Assembly (NCBI RefSeq): GCF_041053055.1
Contig: NZ_CP163443.1
Location: 8,725,001 to 8,789,000, forward strand
Source: Streptomyces sp. R41
GTDB taxonomy: Bacteria; Actinomycetota; Actinomycetes; Streptomycetales; Streptomycetaceae
Direction of reading: 5' to 3'
Length of the DNA stretch: 64,000 bases
Below the pieces are notes generated by a model. The model was not told the origin of the DNA. It searched no databases and was given only the letters and a program-made list of their open reading frames with translations. Numbering within the stretch: the stretch's first letter is position 1; each line of letters opens with the position of its first letter. The position numbers and the translations under genes are program-made. Positions 9,004-16,960 of this stretch are shown here, one piece after another.

Positions 9004-11298
9004 ATGAGCAACATCGAAGACCCGGCGGACGACCGTCTGGAGGTCACCCCGCCCAAGACCTGGGCGACCGGACTGCCCGCGGTGACGCACGCCATGCAGT
9101 ACTCGCTCGGCCAGACGTCGGTCCGGCGGACGGCGCTGACCCTGCTGAACATCAACCAGACCAAGGGCTTCGACTGCCCCGGCTGCGCTTGGCCGGAACC
9201 AGCTCCGGGCCACCGGGCGAAGAACGAGTACTGCGAGAACGGCGCCAAGCACATCAACGACGAGGCGACCTCGCGCCGGGTCACCGCGGACTTCTTCCGG
9301 GAGCACTCCGTCTCGGAGCTCGGCGAGAAGTCCGACTACTGGCTCAACCAGCAGGGCCGGCTGACCGAACCCATGGTCAAGCGGCCCGGTGCGGACCACT
9401 ACGAGCCGATCGGCTGGGACGACGCGCTCGCCCTGATCGCCGAGGAACTGCGCCGGCTCGACTCGCCCGACGAGGCCCTCTTCTACACCTCGGGCAGGCT
9501 CAACAACGAGGCCGCCTTCCTCCTCCAGCTCTTCGCCCGGGCCTACGGCACGAACAACCTGCCCGACTGCAGCAACATGTGCCACGAGTCCAGCGGCTCG
9601 GCACTGCAGGAGACGCTGGGCATCGGCAAGGGCAGCGTGAGCCTGGACGACATCCACCACTCCGACCTGATATTCGTGGTGGGCCAGAACCCGGGGACCA
9701 ATCATCCGCGGATGCTCTCCGCCCTGGAGGAGACCAAGCGCAACGGCGGCCACATCGTCGCCGTGAACCCGCTGCCCGAGGCCGGGCTGATGCGGTTCAA
9801 GCATCCGCAGAAGGCCCGCGGAATCGTCGGGCGCGGCACCCCCATCGCCGACCAGTTCCTGCAGATCCGCCCCGGTGGCGACCTCGCGCTCTTCCAGGCG
9901 CTGAACCTGCTGTTGCTGGAGGCCGAGGACGCCAGCCCGGGAGCGGTGCTGGACCACGGGTTCATCGAGGCGTACACGACGGGCTTCGAGGACTTCGTCG
10001 AGCAGGCCCGCAAGGCCTCCTGGGACGACATCCTCGACGCCACCGGGCTGACCCGCGAAGAGATCGAGGCCGTGGGCGAGCGGGTGCTGCGGAGCGAGAA
10101 GATCATCGTCTGCTGGGCGATGGGGCTGACGCAGCACAAGCACGCCGTCCCCACCATCCGTGAGGTCGTCAACTTCCTCATGCTGCGCGGCAATATCGGC
10201 AGGCCCGGGGCCGGCGTCTGCCCGGTGCGCGGCCACAGCAATGTGCAGGGCGACCGGACCATGGGCATCTGGGAGCGGATGCCGCAGAGCTTCCTGGACG
10301 CCCTGGAGCGTGAGTTCGCCTTCACCCCGCCCACCCGGCACGGCCTGGACTCGGTGGACGCCATCCGGGCCATGCGCGACGGCGACGCCAAGGTCTTCGT
10401 CGGAGTCGCGGGAAACTTCATCCGGGCCACGCCCGACAGCGACGTCACCGAACGGGCCATGCGGCGGTGCCGGCTCACCGCGCACATCTCCACCAAGCTG
10501 AACCGCTCCCACACCGTCTGCGGCGAGACCGCGCTGATCCTGCCGACGCTCGGCCGCAGCGACCGCGACATCCAGGCGGGCGGGGAGCAGTTCATCACCG
10601 TCGAGGACTCCATGAGCGAGGTGCACGCCTCGCGCGGCCGCCTGCATCCGGCCTCCCCGTACCTGCTCAGCGAAGTCGCGATCATCTCGCGGCTGGCCCG
10701 GCGGACCCTCGGCGACCACCCGTCCATCCCCTGGGAGAAGTTCGAGGCGGATTACGGAACGATCCGGGACCGTATCTCCCGGGTCGTGCCGGGCTTCGAG
10801 GACTTCAACGCCCGGGTGGCCCGGCCGGGCGGCTTCCGGCTGTCCAACCCGGTCAACGAGGGGGTGTTCCCGACCCCGAGCGGCAAGGCCGTCTTCACCC
10901 GCAACGACTTCGAGATGCCGCACGTCCCCAAGGGCCATCTCCTCTTGCAGACCCTGCGCTCGCACGACCAGTGGAACACCGTTCCGTACGCCATGAACGA
11001 CCGCTACCGGGGCATCCACAACGCCCGCCGGGTGGTGCTCGTGAACCCCGCCGACCTGGAGGCACTCGGGCTCGCCGACCGCGGCGAGGTGGACCTGGTG
11101 AGTGTCTGGCGTGACGGTGTGGAGCGCCGCGCGGAGAAGTTCCGGGTGGTCGCCTATCCCACCACTCCCGGTTCCGCCGCGGCCTATTACCCCGAGACCA
11201 ACGTCCTGGTGCCGTTGGACAGCGTGGCCGACATCAGCAACACGCCTACGTCGAAGGGTGTCGTGGTCCGCCTGGAGCCCGCCGTCGCTGTGGGCTGA
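9004..11298 (+). CDS. FdhF/YdeP-family molybdopterin oxidoreductase
   Basis: A 764-residue catalytic subunit of the molybdopterin oxidoreductase superfamily, of the single-subunit YdeP/formate-dehydrogenase-alpha-like family. The N-terminal GFDCPGCAWPEP and CENGAK motifs are diagnostic and would hold an Fe-S cluster. Cys193 in NMCHESSG sits where other members place the Mo ligand; no in-frame TGA suggests selenocysteine. The C-terminal molydop-binding domain (VLVNPADLEALGL) is complete. In E. coli YdeP is linked to acid resistance; here its place between two oxalate genes suggests formate or a related C1 acid as substrate, which is inference. The electron acceptor is not evident. The start at 9004 follows GAAAGG. 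Confidence 0.87.
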   Translation: MSNIEDPADDRLEVTPPKTWATGLPAVTHAMQYSLGQTSVRRTALTLLNINQTKGFDCPGCAWPEPAPGHRAKNEYCENGAKHINDEATSRRVTADFFREHSVSELGEKSDYWLNQQGRLTEPMVKRPGADHYEPIGWDDALALIAEELRRLDSPDEALFYTSGRLNNEAAFLLQLFARAYGTNNLPDCSNMCHESSGSALQETLGIGKGSVSLDDIHHSDLIFVVGQNPGTNHPRMLSALEETKRNGGHIVAVNPLPEAGLMRFKHPQKARGIVGRGTPIADQFLQIRPGGDLALFQALNLLLLEAEDASPGAVLDHGFIEAYTTGFEDFVEQARKASWDDILDATGLTREEIEAVGERVLRSEKIIVCWAMGLTQHKHAVPTIREVVNFLMLRGNIGRPGAGVCPVRGHSNVQGDRTMGIWERMPQSFLDALEREFAFTPPTRHGLDSVDAIRAMRDGDAKVFVGVAGNFIRATPDSDVTERAMRRCRLTAHISTKLNRSHTVCGETALILPTLGRSDRDIQAGGEQFITVEDSMSEVHASRGRLHPASPYLLSEVAIISRLARRTLGDHPSIPWEKFEADYGTIRDRISRVVPGFEDFNARVARPGGFRLSNPVNEGVFPTPSGKAVFTRNDFEMPHVPKGHLLLQTLRSHDQWNTVPYAMNDRYRGIHNARRVVLVNPADLEALGLADRGEVDLVSVWRDGVERRAEKFRVVAYPTTPGSAAAYYPETNVLVPLDSVADISNTPTSKGVVVRLEPAVAVG

Positions 11299-11365
11299 TG
11301 CAGGGGAAAGCCCTGCGTGGACCCTGGACAACGTGTCGAGCGACACCGAGAATACTGACTACCCC

Positions 11366-11379
11366 ATACTGTATGCATC
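11366..11379. promoter_or_regulatory. GntR/FCD-type operator upstream of the carbonic anhydrase gene
   Basis: ATACTGTATGCATC, about 50 bp before the start of the carbonic anhydrase gene. It matches the island consensus ATACNGTATGCAAT except at the last two bases. A partial repeat (AATACTGACT) lies 15 bp upstream. Confidence 0.65.
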
Positions 11380-11428
11380 TCCATGCCCGGCAGGCGGTTC
11401 GAACTCGACCGGAGTGAGGTAGCCCAGC

Positions 11429-11980
11429 ATGTCGACACCAGTAACCCGTTTCGTCCAGCCCACCCGCAGCGCGCCCGGCTCCGAGACGGTCATCGACCGT
11501 CTCGTGGAGTCCAACCGCGCCTATGCCGCCGGATTCGTCGACCCCGGCATGGACGCCCGCCCTGTCCAGCGGGTGGCCGTCGTGGCCTGCATGGACGCCC
11601 GCATCGACCTGCACGCCGCACTCGGCCTGGAGTTGGGCGACTGTCACACCGTCCGCAACGCGGGCGGTGTGGTCACCGACGACACGATCCGCTCCCTGAC
11701 GATCAGTCAGCGCGCGCTGGGCACCCGCAGCGTCATACTCATCCACCACACCGGCTGCGGCCTGCAGAGCCTGACCGAGGGCTTCCGGCACGAACTCGAG
11801 ATGGAGGTCGGCCAGCGGCCCGCCTGGGCGGTGGAGGCTTTCGCGGACGTCGACCAGGACGTACGCCAGTCGATGCAACGGGTGCGCACCTCGCCGTTCC
11901 TCCCGCACACCGACGACGTACGCGGCTTTGTCTTCGACGTGTCGACGGGGCTGCTGAGGGAGATCGACCCGCGGTCCTGA
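11429..11980 (+). CDS. Beta-class carbonic anhydrase
   Basis: A 183-residue beta-carbonic anhydrase. The zinc-site motifs are ACMDAR (Cys, and the Asp-Arg dyad) and HHTGCG (His and second Cys), with the RNAGG strand between them. Length and motifs resemble the small actinobacterial class. It interconverts CO2 and bicarbonate in the cytosol. Both Oxc and formate dehydrogenase release CO2, so a dedicated anhydrase here makes sense for CO2 disposal or pH balance, although that role is inferred from context. It has its own ATACTGTATGCAT operator and a terminator shared with the convergent GntR gene. Confidence 0.92.
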   Translation: MSTPVTRFVQPTRSAPGSETVIDRLVESNRAYAAGFVDPGMDARPVQRVAVVACMDARIDLHAALGLELGDCHTVRNAGGVVTDDTIRSLTISQRALGTRSVILIHHTGCGLQSLTEGFRHELEMEVGQRPAWAVEAFADVDQDVRQSMQRVRTSPFLPHTDDVRGFVFDVSTGLLREIDPRS

Positions 11981-12045
11981 GCGCCGTTTTCGGGCGCCGG
12001 CGCCCTGTCTCTCCAGTCGAGGGCGGAGTCTCTGTCTCCGTAGTC

Positions 12046-12082
12046 GGGCGCCTGGGCTCACTGTCTCCGTGGCCAGGCGCCC
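12046..12082. terminator. Hairpin between the convergent carbonic anhydrase and GntR genes
   Basis: GGGCGCCTGG (12046-12055) pairs with CCAGGCGCCC (12073-12082). It lies between the two converging stop codons and could serve both. The surrounding 100 bp also contains repeated TCTGTCTCCGT-like words. Confidence 0.5.
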
Positions 12083-12100
12083 CCGAGTCGCGCCCCGTGA

Positions 12101-12793
12101 TCAGACGCCGCGGCCGGCCACCGCGGCGATCTGCTTGCAGTAGAAGTCGGTGGTGTTGCTGGTGTGCCGGCGCATGAGCTCTTCGGCGCGGTCGGGGTCG
12201 CCGTCGGCGATGGCCTCGATGATCCGGGCGTGCTCGCTCCAGGCGTCCTTGCCGCGGGGTCTGGCGATGGGCATGTAGTACCAGCGCACGCGTCGGTCCA
12301 CCTGGGGGATGAGCTCGGCGAGGACCGTGTTGCGGGAGAGGTGGGTGATGTGGGCGTGGAGGGCGGCGTTCGCCTCCACGATGGCCCGGGCGTCGCCCGC
12401 CGCGAGGGCGGTGAGGCCCGTCTCCTGCAGTTCCCACAGCTGGGCCACATCGTGGGGAGTGGCGTGTTGGGCGGCGCCGCGCGCGGAGTGGGTTTCGAGA
12501 AGGGCCCTGACGCTGAGGAGCTGGGCGCATTCCTCCGTGGTGGGGGAGTGGACGAAGGCGCCCTGTGCGGGGCGCAGATCGACCCAGCCGGCCGTGTGGA
12601 GCCGTTGGAGCGCTTCGCGTATCGGCTGGCGGCTGACGCCGAGTCTTTCGGCGAGCTCGGCCTCGACCAGGTGCTGGCCGGGTTTGAGGGAGCCGTTGAT
12701 GATCAGTTCGGTCAGGGCGTCGTAGACGGCCTGACGCAGCGGGGCGGGCCGGATGATCGGGCCGCGGGCTGCCACGGTGGGTGTCTCGGGCAT
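12101..12793 (-). CDS. GntR-family regulator, FCD subfamily (first paralog)
   Basis: A 230-residue regulator: winged helix-turn-helix (about 15-80; PLRQAVYDALTELI, LAERLGVSRQPIREAL) followed by an all-helical FCD ligand-binding domain (about 95-220) of the kind that binds small organic acids through a metal. The ATG at 12793 follows GAGGGAGAGGG; the longer frame to 12826 lacks support. It is closely similar over its whole length to the GntR protein at 13820-14509, pointing to a local duplication. Two ATAC...GTATGCAAT sites lie in its promoter region, suggesting autoregulation. It probably represses the island until oxalate, or a derived acid, binds. Confidence 0.92.
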   Translation of the reverse strand: MPETPTVAARGPIIRPAPLRQAVYDALTELIINGSLKPGQHLVEAELAERLGVSRQPIREALQRLHTAGWVDLRPAQGAFVHSPTTEECAQLLSVRALLETHSARGAAQHATPHDVAQLWELQETGLTALAAGDARAIVEANAALHAHITHLSRNTVLAELIPQVDRRVRWYYMPIARPRGKDAWSEHARIIEAIADGDPDRAEELMRRHTSNTTDFYCKQIAAVAGRGV

Positions 12794-12841
12794 GGGCCCT
12801 CTCCCTCGTTCGACTGCTGACGCCAAACCCTCGGCTTCGGG

Positions 12842-12862
12842 ATACTGAGTTTAGTATGCAAT
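12842..12862. promoter_or_regulatory. GntR/FCD-type operator, regulator side of the divergent promoter
   Basis: ATACTGAGT, then TTA, then GTATGCAAT (12854-12862): the right half of the island consensus preceded by an ATAC left half with a longer spacer. It sits about 50-70 bp before the GntR start codon, a good position for autoregulation. Confidence 0.55.
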
Positions 12863-12944
12863 AGCCACTCGGGCGTGTGGCCTGCGCCGCGAAGTTCGCG
12901 GAAATTACCCAGCCGCACCTCTGGCGCCGAGAAAGGGATGCAGA

Positions 12945-12958
12945 ATACTGTATGCAAT
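12945..12958. promoter_or_regulatory. GntR/FCD-type operator upstream of the acyl-CoA dehydrogenase-like gene
   Basis: ATACTGTATGCAAT, the best match to the island consensus, 40 bp before the GTG start of the dehydrogenase-like gene and in the same orientation as the sites at 7473 and 20238. Confidence 0.7.
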
Positions 12959-12997
12959 CATCGTTGCACCGGCAACCGCTCCCGAGGGGGTCACCCC

Positions 12998-13792
12998 GTG
13001 TCGTACCGCACCGCTCTCTCCGAAGTCCTGACCAGTGTCATCGCGCCCTCGGCCGAAGCGACCGGCAAGAAGGGCAAGTTCCCCCGCGAAGCCGTGACGG
13101 CCCTCGGCCGTTCCGGGCTGCTGGGACTCACCGTCTCCACCGAATTCGGCGGTGGCGGAAGGGGTCTGCCGGAAGCCGTCGAGGTGGTGGCGCTGACGGC
13201 GCGCGTCTGCCCGGCGACGGCAGCCGTGCTCCAGTCCCACTACACGGCGGTCGCCGTCCTCGAGTCGTACGGCAGTCCCTGGGTGCGCGGCGAGATCGCC
13301 GCCGGACGTCATCTCAGCAGCCTCGCTCTGGTGGAGGACGGCACCGGCGAGCAGGGGGTGGAGGCTCAGCTCCTGGTGTCGCGCTCCCTTGCCGCCCGCT
13401 CCGGTGACGTGGTCGCCCTGCGCGCCCGCAAACACCAGGTGGTCGCGGCGGGAGAGGCCGACAGTTACGTGTGGTCCTCCCAGCCGCTCGCCGCACCGGA
13501 CGGCCTGACGCTCTGGGTGGTTCCGGCGCACGCCCCGGACCTGTTCGTCCCGGCGCGGCCCGGCGGGGCGGGGCCGTACGGCAGTGGGACGTCCACGGTG
13601 TTCGCCGACCCGGTGCTCGTTCCCGCCGACGCGATGCTCGGCGGCGACGGCGGCGGACTCGACATCGTGCTGCGCACCGTCCTGCCGTGGCTGCTCGAAC
13701 TGCGGGCCGCCGCCGGCGTCGAGGCCCTCCGTCCGCCGGCTGTCGACGTCGGGTCCGCTCGGCGCCCCGCCGATTCCCTCGCCTCGTCCTGA
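12998..13792 (+). CDS. Acyl-CoA dehydrogenase-like protein, short form
   Basis: A 264-residue protein matching the N-terminal and middle domains of acyl-CoA dehydrogenases: helical segment EAVTALGRSGLLGLTV, the EFGGGGRGL turn and a LALVEDGTGEQG region in place of the usual FAD-binding strand. Family members run about 380 residues. Here the C-terminal four-helix domain with the catalytic Glu is absent and the protein ends in a low-complexity tail after PWLLELRAAAG. It may be a decayed enzyme or a repurposed fold. The GTG at 12998 follows GAGGGGG. It lies between the two GntR paralogs and has its own consensus operator, so it seems to be kept under island control. Confidence 0.7.
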   Translation: MSYRTALSEVLTSVIAPSAEATGKKGKFPREAVTALGRSGLLGLTVSTEFGGGGRGLPEAVEVVALTARVCPATAAVLQSHYTAVAVLESYGSPWVRGEIAAGRHLSSLALVEDGTGEQGVEAQLLVSRSLAARSGDVVALRARKHQVVAAGEADSYVWSSQPLAAPDGLTLWVVPAHAPDLFVPARPGGAGPYGSGTSTVFADPVLVPADAMLGGDGGGLDIVLRTVLPWLLELRAAAGVEALRPPAVDVGSARRPADSLASS

Positions 13793-13819
13793 ACCGGGCC
13801 CGGACGACGGCCCGTGCGG

Positions 13820-14509
13820 TCAGCCCTGGCTCGACCCGGCGGCGATCTGCTTGCGGTAGAAGTCGGTCGTGCGCTCGGTGTGCTTGCGCATGACCTCGCC
13901 CGCGCGGTCCGCGTCGCCCTTGGCGATGGCCTTGATGAGCTGGCTGTGCTCGTTCCAGGCTTCCTTGCCGCGGGGTTTGGCGATGGGCGTGTAGTACCAG
14001 CGGACCTTCTGGCCCACCTGCGAGATCAGTTCGGCCAGTACGGCGTTGTCGGCCACGGAGGTGACGAAGGCGTGCAGAGCGGTGTTGGCCGCGACCAGGC
14101 GTTCGACGTCGCCCTCGGCGAGAGCGTCGACGCCGTCCTTCTGCAACTCCCAGAGGCGTTCGATGTCCTCGGGCTTCGCGTGCTGGGCGGCGAGCTGGGC
14201 CGAATAGGTCTCCAGTACCGAGCGGACGCCGAGGAGCTGGGCGGCCTCTTCTTCGGTGGGGGAGTGGACGAAGGCGCCCTGGGCGGGGCGCAGGTCCACC
14301 CAGCCGGCGGTCTGCAGCCGCTGCAGCGCTTCGCGCACCGGCTGACGGCTGACGCCGAGGTGTTCGGCGAGCTCGGCCTCGACCAGGTGCTGGCCGGGCT
14401 TGAGGGAGCCGCTGACGATCAGCTCGGTCAGGGCGTCGTACACGGCCTGGCGCAGTGGTGCCGGGCGGGTGACGCGCCGGGCCGCGGCGGCCGTGAGTGC
14501 CTCGCGCAT
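13820..14509 (-). CDS. GntR-family regulator, FCD subfamily (second paralog)
   Basis: A 229-residue winged-helix/FCD regulator paralogous to the one at 12101-12793; long blocks are identical (for example PLRQAVYDALTELI, GSLKPGQHLVEAELAE, WVDLRPAQGAFVHSPT). FCD metal-ligand positions (Asp/His in NTALHAFV and the later His) are kept. The ATG at 14509 follows ACGGGG; the frame extends upstream without homology. It is divergent from fdsGBAD across a 361-bp region that holds one GTATGCAA half-consensus and one perfect TTCTGTATACAGAA palindrome. The two paralogs may bind different acids or act as a heteromeric pair; the sequence does not say. Confidence 0.92.
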   Translation of the reverse strand: MREALTAAAARRVTRPAPLRQAVYDALTELIVSGSLKPGQHLVEAELAEHLGVSRQPVREALQRLQTAGWVDLRPAQGAFVHSPTEEEAAQLLGVRSVLETYSAQLAAQHAKPEDIERLWELQKDGVDALAEGDVERLVAANTALHAFVTSVADNAVLAELISQVGQKVRWYYTPIAKPRGKEAWNEHSQLIKAIAKGDADRAGEVMRKHTERTTDFYRKQIAAGSSQG

Positions 14510-14597
14510 GGTTGCCCCGTTCTGCCACCGGGTCCGCGAGGGCCGACGGCTCTGCCAAGTGGTGGCCGCCGAGAGGGTTGCCGACGGCAGCGTCAGC

Positions 14598-14618
14598 ATA
14601 CAGGTTTTGGTATGCAAG
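14598..14618. promoter_or_regulatory. GntR/FCD-type operator near the second GntR gene
   Basis: ATACAGGTTTTGGTATGCAAG: an ATAC left half and a GTATGCAA right half (14610-14617) with a long spacer, very like the 12842 site in layout. It lies about 90-110 bp before the GntR start codon. Confidence 0.5.
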
Positions 14619-14664
14619 ATGGTGTGGGCTGCCGGTCGTGAGGCCCTGGTCGGCAGGGGTCCCC

Positions 14665-14693
14665 GTGGGCGCGCCGGCCTCCGGCGCGCCCAC
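14665..14693. terminator. Perfect hairpin inside the GntR/fds divergent region
   Basis: GTGGGCGCGCCGG (14665-14677), loop CCT, CCGGCGCGCCCAC (14681-14693): a 13-bp perfect stem with a 3-nt loop. It lies between two divergent promoters, with no gene ending here, so it is not an ordinary gene terminator. It could insulate the two promoters or end a short RNA. Apart from this and the two operators, I see nothing else in the 361-bp region 14510-14870. Confidence 0.5.
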
Positions 14694-14784
14694 CCCGGTT
14701 CTTCGAGTGCAGGCACGTGCCGGAGCAGGCCACGTTCCTCGGTGCGCGCACACCCGGGATCGAGGAACCTTCTTTGCGATCGAG

Positions 14785-14798
14785 TTCTGTATACAGAA
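14785..14798. promoter_or_regulatory. Perfect 14-bp palindrome upstream of fdsG
   Basis: TTCTGTATACAGAA is its own reverse complement and lies about 75 bp before the fds operon. It contains the TGTATACA core also seen in the DUF2848 cassette operators, and half of it (CTGTAT) is repeated at 14801. It is probably a GntR/FCD site of a variant class. Confidence 0.65.
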
Positions 14799-14870
14799 GC
14801 CTGTATGGGGTAGTGTCCAAGTCTCCTGCAACCCTCGCCGGGGACCCGCGTGACGGAAGGCGGAGCGATC

Positions 14871-15346
14871 ATGACGACCAGCGGGAGTGACGTGACGGTC
14901 GAGGACGTGGTCCGGAGGGTGGTGGCCGGTCACCGGGGCCGGCGCGGTGCGCTGCTCCCCGTACTGCACGCCGTTCAGGCCGAGTTGGGCCACGTACCGC
15001 AAGAGGCGATCCCGGTGCTCGCCGACGAACTCAACCTCTCCCGGGCGGACGTCCACGGAGTGGTGACCTTCTACCACGACTTCCGCCGCGAGCCCGCGGG
15101 ACGCACCACGGTGCGCATCTGCCGTGCCGAGGCATGCCAGGCCCTCGGGGCCGAGGGCCTGGTGGGCTACGCCCGCGAGGCCGGACTGACCCTCGGGGAG
15201 ACGACGGCGGACGGTTCGGTGACCGTCGAGCAGGTCTTCTGCCTCGGCAACTGCGCACTCGGGCCGTCCGTGGAGGCGAACGGTCGGCTGTACGGACGAG
15301 TGGGCCCGGCCCAACTGGGCTCGCTCCTCAACGGGACGGTCTCATC

Positions 15347-15350
<4 letters not shown>
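14871..15350 (+). CDS. fdsG: NAD-dependent formate dehydrogenase gamma subunit
   Basis: A 159-residue NuoE-like [2Fe-2S] protein. The four cluster cysteines occur as CRAEAC and CLGNC, with the ALGPS strand after them, and the N-terminal helical domain (LPVLHAVQAELGHVP) is typical. It is the first gene of a tight fdsGBAD operon whose product is a soluble, NAD-linked, molybdenum formate dehydrogenase; this subunit passes electrons within the diaphorase module. I chose the ATG at 14871 (after GGAG) over an upstream GTG at 14850. Its stop overlaps the fdsB start (ATGA). Confidence 0.93.

Positions 15351-16956
<1,606 letters not shown>

Positions 16957-16960
<4 letters not shown>

Noticed and set aside
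9580..9582. Possible selenocysteine formate dehydrogenases
   Set aside because: Both molybdoenzymes have ordinary Cys codons at the Mo-ligand position, and no in-frame TGA or SECIS-like context is seen.
8566..11346. A 926-codon open frame on the minus strand
   Set aside because: It is antisense to the YdeP-like gene, lacks homology and has the Gly/Val/Asp/His/Arg-rich composition typical of shadow frames in GC-rich genes.
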